NCBI GenBank assembly: GCA_946639185.1
Contig: CAMPBR010000004.1
Span: 1-44,240 of the forward strand
Direction of reading: 5' to 3'
DNA: 44,240 nucleotides
Source: an uncultured Mycoplasmatota bacterium
Lineage (GTDB): Bacteria; Bacillota_I; Bacilli_A; RF39; UBA660
This document shows positions 31,012 through 40,382 of this stretch, piece by piece. Numbering within the stretch: the stretch's first letter is position 1; each line of letters starts with the position of its first letter. Made by a program: the position numbers and the translations under genes. The notes below the pieces were generated by a model that worked only from the letters and a program-made list of their open reading frames with translations, made no database searches and was not told the origin of the DNA.

Positions 31012-31458
31012 ATGAAAGAAAAAGTAAATATTGAATTTGAAGATTTATTTGTAAATTTATTAATTGTTTTTAGAAGGAGTGATATTAAATTAGACAAGGT
31101 ATCATATAGTTTAATTGATACATATGCAACAACACTTTTAAATTATTTAACTAAAAAAGATATTGGTGTTAATTTTAAATTAGATAATGAAAATATTGAT
31201 ACTTTTTTAAAAGAAAATGCAACATATTATGAAGATTCTAAAACAGAAGGATCTATACTCATTTTAAAACAAATGCCAATTGATAAAATGATATTAAAAC
31301 ATCGATTTTATCTATCTAGTTCTTTAAAAGAAGCAATGTATAGTGATGAAGTAATTACTAGTACTCTTGAAGCATATATAGATGAATTAGTAAAATCTAA
31401 AGAAAATGATATAAATAAAGTTAAAGGTAAAATTAAAGATATTAAAGAAAATAAATAA
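31012..31458 (+). CDS. Hypothetical protein
   Basis: RBS AAGGAGA, 148 aa ORF. Confidence 0.5.
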   Translation: MKEKVNIEFEDLFVNLLIVFRRSDIKLDKVSYSLIDTYATTLLNYLTKKDIGVNFKLDNENIDTFLKENATYYEDSKTEGSILILKQMPIDKMILKHRFYLSSSLKEAMYSDEVITSTLEAYIDELVKSKENDINKVKGKIKDIKENK

Positions 31459-31532
31459 TCAGAAATGATAGTAATCATTTCTTGTTTTTTTATATTTTGT
31501 GCTATAATAACACACAAATAAGAGGAAATGTT

Positions 31533-31740
31533 ATGAAGGATGACTTATATTATATTAAGAAAAAATATGGTGAACAAATGTCTCATTTATGTAGAAAATT
31601 ATTTCCAACTATTTTAGAAGAAAAATGAAGAAATTAGATTTGCATATATGCCTAAATTAGAAACTGTAGCTTCAAACTTTATGGGTAAAGCAAAAGATGA
31701 AGTGAAGAATAATATTTTATCTAAAGTAGAAGAAATATAA
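31533..31740 (+). pseudogene. Degraded small CDS (internally deleted or frameshifted)
   Basis: Promoter-like TATAAT and RBS, MKDDLYYIKKKYGEQMSHLCRKLFPTILEEK* then out-of-frame coding-like RFAYMPKLETVASNFMGKAKDEVKNNILSKVEEI*. Confidence 0.5.
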
Positions 31741-31818
31741 TAATTTGTTGTATATGTATACACTTCTATCTTTTTATATGTTATACTTTGGTTAACTAAA
31801 AGGATATAAGGAGCAAAT

Positions 31819-32187
31819 ATGGTGGAAAATAAGATAAAAGATGCATCAAATATTAAAAATTTAGTAGTAGGTAAAGCATTATTTCAAACTAGAATAGGAA
31901 TCAACAATCATTGTAGTAAGTATCATTTGTTTGGCGGACTATGTGATATGGATAAATGTTTATATTGTGAAAACTGCTATTACAGAATAACATTAGAAAC
32001 AGGTGAAGCTATTTCTAATACAGTTATTGATTATGATAAGTTAGAAAAAGCTTGTATTGGTAGTGATAGAACTAAAGAAATATTATTTTATGATCGTGTA
32101 CCAAAAATAGATGATTTATTTAATTATCTATTTGATGATAATTCGCAGTATAGTTTTAAAAATATCGATAAAAAGAAAGTTAAATAA
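31819..32187 (+). CDS. Hypothetical Cys-rich protein
   Basis: AAGGAGC RBS; HCSKYHLFGGLCDMDKCLYCENCYY Cys cluster. Confidence 0.55.
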   Translation: MVENKIKDASNIKNLVVGKALFQTRIGINNHCSKYHLFGGLCDMDKCLYCENCYYRITLETGEAISNTVIDYDKLEKACIGSDRTKEILFYDRVPKIDDLFNYLFDDNSQYSFKNIDKKKVK

Positions 32188-32205
32188 GCAAGGAGAATTA
32201 AAGTA

Positions 32206-32739
32206 ATGAAGAACAAAAGTGGGTATCCAGTAAAATATGCAGTATTAGAACTTTGTGAGGAAACAAGAAATGGAAAAATAATTAATGGTTATATTGCATC
32301 AAAGTGTTATTTAGTAGAAAGTAGTATAGTATTTAATGATAATGGAACTAGTCATGAAGAATACAAAGTAGTATTCCCATATAATAACATTGAAGAATTC
32401 AAAAGATCTATTAAACATAATGAGGAATATAATGATATAGCTATTATGCCACGTCGTGATGCGTGTAATAATATATATCCAATAAGTATAGTAGATAATT
32501 TATATGATACATTAGGAAATGCAAGTGAAATTGCAGTAGAAAAAAATATTAGATATCTAAATTATTTAGAATCAAAGTATAATAGTATTTTAAATCCAAT
32601 ACTTAAAAGTTATTATAAAGAAAGTATTAGTGAATTAACTAAAAATTTAGAAATAGCTAAGTTTTATGAAGAAATAGTAGAAGAAAAAACAAAAGATATT
32701 GAAGTATCAAAAACAAGTTATAAATGTAAAATAAAATAG
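32206..32739 (+). CDS. Hypothetical protein
   Basis: 177 aa ORF with AAGGAGA RBS. Confidence 0.5.
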   Translation: MKNKSGYPVKYAVLELCEETRNGKIINGYIASKCYLVESSIVFNDNGTSHEEYKVVFPYNNIEEFKRSIKHNEEYNDIAIMPRRDACNNIYPISIVDNLYDTLGNASEIAVEKNIRYLNYLESKYNSILNPILKSYYKESISELTKNLEIAKFYEEIVEEKTKDIEVSKTSYKCKIK

Positions 32740-32807
32740 TTTAAAGTATTTTAAACTATTTTTTATATTAAAGTGTTGCTTTTTTTAAAATGATATTATA
32801 TACTTAT

Positions 32808-32895
32808 CTCGACGTTTTGCAAAAATTTATTTATTGGGGCATATAATGCTTAGGGGTACTACATAGAAAAATGTGGCTTTTTTGCGTTGTATAAG
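32808..32895 (+). ncRNA. Unidentified structured leader with terminator-like hairpin upstream of ABC exporter
   Basis: TTGCTT-17-TATACT promoter, then GCAAAAA...TTTTTGC closing pairing, GCATATAATGC hairpin, CTACATagaaaaATGTGG-C-TTTTTT. Confidence 0.4.
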
Positions 32896-32954
32896 AAAGG
32901 AGGTATAATACCCAAATAATAGTTTTTAGGTGTCAAATTTAAATAGGAGGATGT

Positions 32955-33848
32955 ATGAGTTTTATTACAGTAAGGAATCTCAGTAAGACGTTTAAAGTAG
33001 TTAAACGTGATAGTGGTCTAAAGAATGCTTTTAAATCCTTAATAAAAAGAAAAACGACTGAGATAAAAGCAGTAAATGATATTTCATTTGATATTAATGA
33101 AGGCGAAATAGTAGCCTATATTGGACCAAATGGAGCAGGAAAATCTACAACTATTAAAATGCTAACAGGAATACTTAGACCTGATAGCGGAGAAATAATA
33201 GTAGATGGATTCAATCCCTTCAATAATAGAATAAAGTACGTTAAGAATATTGGAGTAGTCTTTGGGCAAAAGTCTCAACTGTGGTGGGATATACCAGTAG
33301 AAGAATCTTTTCTTCTTTTAAAAGACATTTATAAAGTATCAGATGAAGATTATGAATTAAGAAAAGAAGAATTGGTTAAACTATTAAATTTAAAAGATAT
33401 TTTAAAAACACCAGTAAGACAATTAAGTCTAGGACAAAGAATGCGAGCAGAAATAGCGGCATCTTTAATTCATGACCCTAAAATTTTATTTCTAGATGAA
33501 CCTACTATTGGACTTGATGCAATATCCAAAGTAGAAGTTAGAAAATTCATAAAAGAAATAAACAAAAGAAAGAAAGTTACTATCATATTAACTAGTCATG
33601 ATATGACTGATATAGAAGCTTTAACTGATAGAATAATAGTTATTGGACATGGTAAAAAATTATATGATGGTAGACTTCAAGATATTAAAAAGAAATTTAA
33701 TAAAAATAAAAAAGTAGAAATTTTATTTAAAAAAATTTCTAATATTCCAGATATTAAATATACAAAAATAATAGAAAAAAAGAAAAATAAAATACTATTA
33801 GATGTAAATATGGAAAAGAATACCATTTCTAAAGTAATAAGAGAATAA
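32955..33848 (+). CDS. ABC transporter ATP-binding protein (ABC-2 exporter); in-frame coding-like extension continues to 33938
   Basis: IGPNGAGKSTTIKMLTG, RQLSLGQRMRAEIAASLIHDPKILFLDEPTIGLD; in-frame TAA at 33846-33848. Confidence 0.9.
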   Translation: MSFITVRNLSKTFKVVKRDSGLKNAFKSLIKRKTTEIKAVNDISFDINEGEIVAYIGPNGAGKSTTIKMLTGILRPDSGEIIVDGFNPFNNRIKYVKNIGVVFGQKSQLWWDIPVEESFLLLKDIYKVSDEDYELRKEELVKLLNLKDILKTPVRQLSLGQRMRAEIAASLIHDPKILFLDEPTIGLDAISKVEVRKFIKEINKRKKVTIILTSHDMTDIEALTDRIIVIGHGKKLYDGRLQDIKKKFNKNKKVEILFKKISNIPDIKYTKIIEKKKNKILLDVNMEKNTISKVIRE

Positions 33849-33934
33849 TCAAAAGTATGTGAAATAGATGATGTTAATGTAATAGATGAAGATATTGATA
33901 ATATAATAGTTAAACTATATCAGGAATTTGATAT

Positions 33935-34735
33935 ATGAGAGCATATTACAGTTATTTTAAAAGTGAACTGATGGTAGGATTACAGTATCGTACTGCAGCT
34001 TTAGCTGGTCTATCAACTCAGTTCTTTTGGGGAATTATATTATCGTTTATTTATACAGCATTTTATTCACATGCTAGTTTAGCTAATTTTAGTATAAATC
34101 AATTAATGTGTTATGTTTGGCTAAATCAAGCTTTCTTTAGTTTAGTATATCCATCTTTAAATGACGGTCAGATTATGAGTCAAATAAAGAATGGTGGAGT
34201 AGCTTATGAGTTATGTAGACCATATGATTTATACTGGTGGTGGTATCTTAAAATGTTATCTAAAAGATATGCATCATGTATGTTAAGATGTTTACCTGTA
34301 TTAATATTTGCAGTTTTATTACCAGTAGGATATAAATTAGTCGCACCAGTATCTATAATTTCACTATTACTATTCATAATATCTTTATTCTTAGGAACTT
34401 TAGTAATAACAGGTATAAACATGATAATACAAAGTATTAGTTTTTTTACAAACGAAGATAAAGGCATAGGAAGTATATTTTATACGTTTATGGCTCTCTT
34501 ATCAGGAATTGCTATACCACTTCCATTACTTCCTGATATTTTAAACACCATTAATTACTTATTACCATTTAGATTAATAAGTGATTTAGCATATCAAACA
34601 TATTCAGGAAGTATGGTATTAAGTAACGTTTTAATAAGTATATTTATGCAAATAATATGGATATTTATATTAATCTTAATTGGAAAATTAATTATGAAGA
34701 AAGTGCTTACTAAAGCATCTATCCAAGGAGGTTAA
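33935..34735 (+). CDS. ABC-2 family transporter permease
   Basis: MRAYYSYFKSELMVGLQYRTAALAGLSTQFFWG; 6 TM; operonic. Confidence 0.8.
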   Translation: MRAYYSYFKSELMVGLQYRTAALAGLSTQFFWGIILSFIYTAFYSHASLANFSINQLMCYVWLNQAFFSLVYPSLNDGQIMSQIKNGGVAYELCRPYDLYWWWYLKMLSKRYASCMLRCLPVLIFAVLLPVGYKLVAPVSIISLLLFIISLFLGTLVITGINMIIQSISFFTNEDKGIGSIFYTFMALLSGIAIPLPLLPDILNTINYLLPFRLISDLAYQTYSGSMVLSNVLISIFMQIIWIFILILIGKLIMKKVLTKASIQGG

Positions 34736-34736
34736 T

Positions 34737-35513
34737 ATGAAACTAATAAAAAATTATTTATCTATGCACTTAAAAGTTAGTCTTGAATATAAATCTTCAT
34801 TTATATTAAGTTGTATATCTCAAGCTATTTATATGTTAGTAGAACTATTTACTATTTATGCTTTATTTTTAAAATTTAAATTGTTAAACACATTTGATAT
34901 TAATGAAATGTTATTAGGATTTTCTACTATTTGGTTAGGCTATTCACTAGCAGAATTATTTGCAAGAGGATTTGATCATTTTGATAAGCTCATTGTTAGA
35001 GGAGATTTTGATTTATTGTTAATTAGACCAAGAAGTATTTTTATCCAAATATTTGGTAGTGATATATGCTATGAAAAGTTTGGCAGAACATTATGTGCAT
35101 TATTAATTTATATTTATAGTGCTTCTAAAGTAATAACTAATCTAACACTACTAAAAATATCATTATTGATTACTATGGTAATAGGATGTTTTATATTAAT
35201 TATATCTTTATTTATAATTGGAGCTAGTTTTTGCTTTGTAACAGTACAAGGAATAGAAGCAATTAATATAATAACTAATGGTACTAAGCAAGTAGCAGAA
35301 TATCCGCTTAGTATCTATAAAAAACCAGTTAGAATGTTTTTTACATTCGTCATACCAATAGTTTTAATTAACTATTATCCAATAAGTTATTTAACAGATA
35401 AAACAGGGAATATATTATATGTATTCATGCCACTTGTAACAATCATTTCATTTATTATAAGTGAATATATATTTCACATAGGTATGAAAAAGTACTGTAG
35501 TACCGGTTCTTAA
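34737..35513 (+). CDS. ABC-2 family transporter permease
   Basis: LKVSLEYKSSFILSCISQAIYMLVELFTIYALF, GDFDLLLIRPRSIFIQIFGSD; operonic. Confidence 0.8.
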   Translation: MKLIKNYLSMHLKVSLEYKSSFILSCISQAIYMLVELFTIYALFLKFKLLNTFDINEMLLGFSTIWLGYSLAELFARGFDHFDKLIVRGDFDLLLIRPRSIFIQIFGSDICYEKFGRTLCALLIYIYSASKVITNLTLLKISLLITMVIGCFILIISLFIIGASFCFVTVQGIEAINIITNGTKQVAEYPLSIYKKPVRMFFTFVIPIVLINYYPISYLTDKTGNILYVFMPLVTIISFIISEYIFHIGMKKYCSTGS

Positions 35514-35591
35514 TAAAAAAATGTAACAAATAGTTGATTTTTGTAGTACTATATAGTACAATAAAAAGCATAAAAAGAGGGGGAAAACAAG

Positions 35592-35999
35592 ATGGATAAA
35601 CCAAACGCATATTTACAATTGAAAGAAAACTATGAAAAATTATTAAGTGATTATGAAAAAATGATCAAAGTTCTCCAAGTTGAAAATGAAGAAGCAAAAA
35701 AAACAATAGATTGCGCACTTGCATATAAAGAAGATATTGATGTAGTTGAAATGTTTAAAATATTTGCAGATAAACTTGATAGCAATAAAAATCTAAAAAG
35801 AGAAGTTATAAAATTATTAGCAGAATCTATGATTGAAGCAGAAAGTGGAGATAAATGTTTTTCATATGAAACTTATTATTGGTATATGCTTCGATTATTT
35901 GGAAAAGAAAAAGCAAATCAAAATATAGATGAAGTTAATACAGAACGTATCTCAATTGAAAAAAATAAACAATTTACTAAAACCGATTTTTGTTTATAG
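35592..35999 (+). CDS. Hypothetical protein
   Basis: RBS AGAGGGGGA; coiled N-term. Confidence 0.5.
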   Translation: MDKPNAYLQLKENYEKLLSDYEKMIKVLQVENEEAKKTIDCALAYKEDIDVVEMFKIFADKLDSNKNLKREVIKLLAESMIEAESGDKCFSYETYYWYMLRLFGKEKANQNIDEVNTERISIEKNKQFTKTDFCL

Positions 36000-36005
36000 A
36001 AATAT

Positions 36006-36042
36006 AAAAAGTAGGGACATCCCTACTTTTTATGTTATAATT
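36006..36042 (+). promoter_or_regulatory. Terminator fused to extended -10 promoter
   Basis: AAAAGTAGGGACATCCCTACTTTTTATGTTATAAT (hairpin + T-run + TGnTATAAT). Confidence 0.65.
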
Positions 36043-36064
36043 AACTTAAGATAAAGGTGTTTAT

Positions 36065-36469
36065 ATGTTTGAAGATTATTATTATGGAAAAATAGTTAAT
36101 TGTACTAAATCAGGATATAAAGAAGTAGTAGGAGAGAATGGTATTAAATATATAGTTTTTTCTCTTCCTAGACTTGAAAATACTGGTTATACATTATGTA
36201 AAAAAGATAATTATAAATATATTGATATAAGAAATAATAGAAGAGTAGATAAATTCTATCGCTATGAAATGCTAGAAAAGTGTAATTCATATTTTAAAGA
36301 TATAATACCGATTCAAAAAGCATTAAAACAATTTACTTTAAAAGAAAAACTCCAAATAATTAAAACAATTATTTTAATTGAAACAACAGCTAAATTAGGT
36401 AAAATGACTAGAATTGAGAAAGGAAAAAGCAATAAAGTATTATCAAAACAAGATAATATAAAAAAGTAG
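36065..36469 (+). CDS. Hypothetical protein
   Basis: 134 aa ORF with AAAGGTG RBS. Confidence 0.5.
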   Translation: MFEDYYYGKIVNCTKSGYKEVVGENGIKYIVFSLPRLENTGYTLCKKDNYKYIDIRNNRRVDKFYRYEMLEKCNSYFKDIIPIQKALKQFTLKEKLQIIKTIILIETTAKLGKMTRIEKGKSNKVLSKQDNIKK

Positions 36470-36476
36470 GTGAATC

Positions 36477-37478
36477 CTACTTCTTTTTTATGTACGTATT
36501 ATTATTTTTAAATAAAGTTTCATTAAGCATATTTTTTAATAATTCTGAAAAGTACTGTGTAGAAAATGTTTCTTTAAATAAAAATTTTCTATTTATTAAA
36601 CAAGCGTAATCTAATAAATTTTTTTCTAATTCTTTTTTAGTTATCATTTGATTTTTATAGTCTTCTAATAGTTTATTAGCATAACAGTTTAATAAGTATT
36701 TTCTAACTTCATCTCTTATTTTAGGTCTCTTAAACAGTAATGTAAAATAGTATTTAACATCTACATCTGTATTATATAAAAAGTTCATAGTATCTTCCTG
36801 AGAAGAGTAGTAAACTAATGTATCAACTAAAGTATTTAAATCAGCTTTTAAATAGTATCTTTCCATTTTATACTGGCTAATTATCATTTCTAATGCTTCA
36901 ACTATTTTACGCTGTTCTCTATATACAAATTTATTCCCTTTTTGATATCTAAAATTTAATAGCTCGGTATAACCTTCATTAATCCCAGTCCCGACTGAAA
37001 CTATTTTATTATTATATATAATAAAGTATTTTTTTAAGCCAGTTGCAATGAAAATATAATCATCAGTTTCTATAAAGTAACTACCTGTAGAATGGAATAA
37101 TTCATGTGTTAAATTTTTAGGATTGAATGAATATAATGTTATAACATTTTTTTGAGCATCATATTTTCCATCTGCTGAAGTAAATATATTAAAAAATCTT
37201 TTTATTTTTAATTGTTTTAAATTGTTATAAAATAAAGCTAATTCTTCAGGAGTAAAAATTTCTTCTAATTTAATACAAAAATCTTTTACTGTTTTTGTAT
37301 TTTTTCCAAAGTTGATTGAATTTATATCAAAATTATAATCGACATTGATATTTTCTTTTTCTTTTGGGGTAAATAATATATCATCATATGTATATTTTGG
37401 TTCTTTACTTGCTGCTATATTTTTACCAATTGTACCTGATAATAAAATAGAAAAAATATATAAATCTACAATATTCAT
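36477..37478 (-). CDS. Putative membrane-anchored/secreted zincin-like protein
   Basis: Hydrophobic N-term MNIVDLYIFSILLSG and HELFH (HExxH) in NLTHELFHSTGSYF. Confidence 0.5.
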   Translation of the reverse strand: MNIVDLYIFSILLSGTIGKNIAASKEPKYTYDDILFTPKEKENINVDYNFDINSINFGKNTKTVKDFCIKLEEIFTPEELALFYNNLKQLKIKRFFNIFTSADGKYDAQKNVITLYSFNPKNLTHELFHSTGSYFIETDDYIFIATGLKKYFIIYNNKIVSVGTGINEGYTELLNFRYQKGNKFVYREQRKIVEALEMIISQYKMERYYLKADLNTLVDTLVYYSSQEDTMNFLYNTDVDVKYYFTLLFKRPKIRDEVRKYLLNCYANKLLEDYKNQMITKKELEKNLLDYACLINRKFLFKETFSTQYFSELLKNMLNETLFKNNNTYIKKK

Positions 37479-37543
37479 ATTATTATCCCCCTTCTTATGC
37501 CACTTATTATATATACATATTGTTAATAATTCAAGTATATTAT

Positions 37544-37625
37544 TATTTTTTATGTTATAATCAATATAGTTTGAAAAAAGTTGATCAAAATAAACGCCGA
37601 AAAATGATTTAATAAAACCGTAATC
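37544..37625 (+). repeat. Possible degenerate copy (R0) of the intercassette repeat
   Basis: TTTTTTATGTTATAATCAATATAGTTTGAAAAAAGTTGATC-AAAATAAACG aligns with ACTTTTTATGTTATAATTATATTGATTTAAAGGAGTTGATCCAAATGAATG of R5. Confidence 0.4.
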
Positions 37626-37667
37626 AATTGGTATCCTAAACAGATGCCTTAGAAAGAAGTGATATAA

Positions 37668-39365
37668 TTGATAAATTTTAATGATATCAAGTATGAAAGA
37701 ATAGATTATGATAAAACTAGTATTATTATTGTTGATTTAATAGAGAAACTTACTAGTTGCAATGATTTTGATGAATATATTGAAATAGTAAGAACAATAA
37801 ATAATATGCAAAACCATATCGAAGAAATGTATGATTATGCTGATATTAAAAATATGAGAAATGTAGATGATGAGTATTTTAAGAATGAAATAGAGTATTG
37901 GAATTCTATAAAAATAAAATTTGATTCATTATTTTTACCATTTTATAATGAATTAAATAATTCAAAATTTAAAGAAGAATTATTAAAATATTTACCATCT
38001 AATTTCTTTAAAATTATAGAATACCAATCAAGAATAACATCTGATGAAATAGCTGATTTAGTAAAACAAGAAAATGAATTAAAAATGAATTATAGAAATC
38101 TAAATAAAACTAAAATTGAATTTGATGGAGAAGAAAAAACTATTGGCTCTATAAGTGGATTATTTTCTAATAAAGATAGAAATATAAGAAAAAAAGCCCA
38201 TGATACCATTAATGATTTCTATTATAGTAAGCAAAAAGAATACGATAATATATTATATAATTTAATTACTATTAGAAATAAAATAGCTAAACAATTAGGA
38301 TTTAATAATTATGTAGAATATAGTCTTTATAAATTAAAAAGATTTGATTATGATTATAAAGATATAAACATGTTTAGGAATAATATTATTAAACATATAA
38401 TACCTATATGCAGTATGATGAATGAGTACAAAAAGAAAGAATTAAAATTAGATGAATTAAAGTATTATGATACTGTTTTCTTTAGTAAAACACCTGAAAT
38501 AAACGTATATGGAACTAGTTTATTAAGCAAATTAAAATATTCTTTTAGTGGGGTAGATGATGAATTATCAAACTTATTTAATAATATGGTTGATAATGAT
38601 TATATTGACTTAGAAACAAGAGACAATAAAGTTAATTTTTCAATTACCAATTATTTAACTGAATCTTGTATTCCTGTTATAACTGGTAATTATAAAAATA
38701 ATTATTTAGATGTTCAAACAACTACTCATGAAATGGGGCATTCATTTCAAAAATACTGTGCATCTATTAAAGATAAAGATTATATTGTTTCACCATTATT
38801 AAAATATCCAACCATGGAAGTTGCTGAAATATTTTCATACAGTATGGAACTTATTATGATGAAGTATGTAAGTAATTTATTTAATGAAGACGATTATAAG
38901 AAATATTGTTTTATCAAAATATATAATTTACTAAGTAATTTACCTTATATTTGTTTAGTAGATGAATTCCAAGAAAGCATTTATTCTAATCAAAATTTAA
39001 AAATAGAAGATATTAGAAAAACATGGCTTAAACTAGTTAAAAAATATCATTTAGAAGGTAGTAATAGTGGTCATATAAATCTAGATGCAGGTGGCTATTT
39101 TTATAGACAATCGCATATATATTTAGATCCATTTTATTATATTGATTATGCTTTATCATATTTTGGAGCTTTTTCAATCTGGAGTAAATCAAAAAACAGT
39201 TTAGATATTTTTAAACAAGTAGGAAGCATAGCATCATATTATTCCTTTAAAGAATTAATAGATAAATATAATCTACCTAATCCTTTTGATGAAAAAGTTG
39301 TGGAAGAAGTTTCAAATACACTTAAAAATGAATTAGAATTAAAAGAAAGTAAAATACATAGATAA
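37668..39365 (+). CDS. M3 family oligoendopeptidase (PepF-like), TTG start
   Basis: LDVQTTTHEMGHSFQKYCA (HExGH) and typical M3 C-terminal Y-D-AGGYFYRQSHIYLDPFYYIDYALS. Confidence 0.9.
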   Translation: MINFNDIKYERIDYDKTSIIIVDLIEKLTSCNDFDEYIEIVRTINNMQNHIEEMYDYADIKNMRNVDDEYFKNEIEYWNSIKIKFDSLFLPFYNELNNSKFKEELLKYLPSNFFKIIEYQSRITSDEIADLVKQENELKMNYRNLNKTKIEFDGEEKTIGSISGLFSNKDRNIRKKAHDTINDFYYSKQKEYDNILYNLITIRNKIAKQLGFNNYVEYSLYKLKRFDYDYKDINMFRNNIIKHIIPICSMMNEYKKKELKLDELKYYDTVFFSKTPEINVYGTSLLSKLKYSFSGVDDELSNLFNNMVDNDYIDLETRDNKVNFSITNYLTESCIPVITGNYKNNYLDVQTTTHEMGHSFQKYCASIKDKDYIVSPLLKYPTMEVAEIFSYSMELIMMKYVSNLFNEDDYKKYCFIKIYNLLSNLPYICLVDEFQESIYSNQNLKIEDIRKTWLKLVKKYHLEGSNSGHINLDAGGYFYRQSHIYLDPFYYIDYALSYFGAFSIWSKSKNSLDIFKQVGSIASYYSFKELIDKYNLPNPFDEKVVEEVSNTLKNELELKESKIHR

Positions 39366-39374
39366 TACTTATTT

Positions 39375-39494
39375 AAAGTAGGAGTAAAATCCTACTTTTT
39401 ATGTTATAATTATTTATAGATTTAAAGAAGTTGAGTAGGATGAATGAAAATAAAACTAATATAAATTGGTTGGTGTTTATTTAGTCTAAGATTT
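39375..39494 (+). repeat. Intercassette repeat R1 (terminator + extended -10 promoter + micro-ORF, short 3' end)
   Basis: AAAGTAGGagtaaaatCCTACTTTTTATGTTATAAT ... ATGAATGAAAATAAAACTAATATAAATTGGTTGGTGTTTATTTAG TCTAAGATTTA. Confidence 0.85.
39440..39484 (+). CDS. 14-aa conserved micro-ORF, copy 1: MNENKTNINWLVFI
   Basis: Repeated six times with intact start and reading frame. Confidence 0.5.
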   Translation: MNENKTNINWLVFI

Positions 39495-39512
39495 AGTAAA
39501 AGAGGTGATTAT

Positions 39513-40382
39513 ATGATTTTAATAGATGATATAGATAGTGCATTTGAATATTATGATTTAGATGATAAATATAGAGTTAGATGTTATAAATGTGCAAGTA
39601 GTATTAATTCAAATAAATTATTTTTAGATTCATTTAATAAAATGTATAATCTTTTAAATAATGAAGATTTTTCCAAAATAAAAGAACTTTGGAAATATAA
39701 AGAAGTGAATGAACTATTTCCAAATCATATTGATCCTTTTGTTACTAATTTAATGATTTTATTAAGTTATAAAACAAGTCAAGCAAATATTATAAAATAT
39801 AAGTTAGATCAAGAACAAATTGGTATTAATAAAAATAGAATAAAAGAGTGTTTCGTAAATGATTTAGAAAGAAGAAATTATGGCAGTGTTAGAATATCAC
39901 AAATGTTATGGGCTTATTATTTTGTTAGAGTTAAATTAATTGAAGTTGGTAGATTACAATATGAATTATTAGAAACAATTAATGATGAATCAATTATAAA
40001 AATACATATTCCTGGTTGTAATAAATTAGATTTCGACAAAGTAATAGATTCTATTGAATTGTCAAAAGAAAAATTAAGGGAAGTATTTCATATTAATAAT
40101 ATAGTTTTTAAATGTAATTCATGGTTGTTAAGTAATCAGTTAAATAAATTAATAGATAAAAATACAAATATATATAAATTTTATAGTTTATTTGATGTTT
40201 TAGATGGTGAAGAATGCACTCATGATTTATTAAACTTTGTATTTAATATAAAAGAATGTAATAATTATAATGAATTACCAGAAGAAACAAGTCTTCAAAA
40301 AATAATAAAAAATGAATTAATTAATGGTACAGTATTTAATATTGGAATTGGTACTTTAAAAGGAGTTGATTCAAATGAATGA
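39513..40382 (+). CDS. Acyltransferase domain protein (GNAT_C/DUF5596-like)
   Basis: VKLIEVGRLQYELLE...IKIHIPGCNKLDFDKVIDSIELSKEKLREVF...FKCNSWLLSNQLNKLIDKNTNIYKFYSLFDV; last codons (KGVDSNE*) lie inside repeat R2. Confidence 0.6.
   Translation: MILIDDIDSAFEYYDLDDKYRVRCYKCASSINSNKLFLDSFNKMYNLLNNEDFSKIKELWKYKEVNELFPNHIDPFVTNLMILLSYKTSQANIIKYKLDQEQIGINKNRIKECFVNDLERRNYGSVRISQMLWAYYFVRVKLIEVGRLQYELLETINDESIIKIHIPGCNKLDFDKVIDSIELSKEKLREVFHINNIVFKCNSWLLSNQLNKLIDKNTNIYKFYSLFDVLDGEECTHDLLNFVFNIKECNNYNELPEETSLQKIIKNELINGTVFNIGIGTLKGVDSNE

Noticed and set aside
37345-37560. Plus-strand 71-aa ORF
   Set aside because: Mostly antisense to the 36477-37478 gene; no RBS or recognisable family.
37643-37654. 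GATGCCTTAGAA matching the tRNA-Arg anticodon arm (18382-18393), considered as an att site remnant
   Set aside because: Only a 12-nt match without flanking identity and no integrase nearby; compatible with chance in a 44-kb AT-rich sequence.
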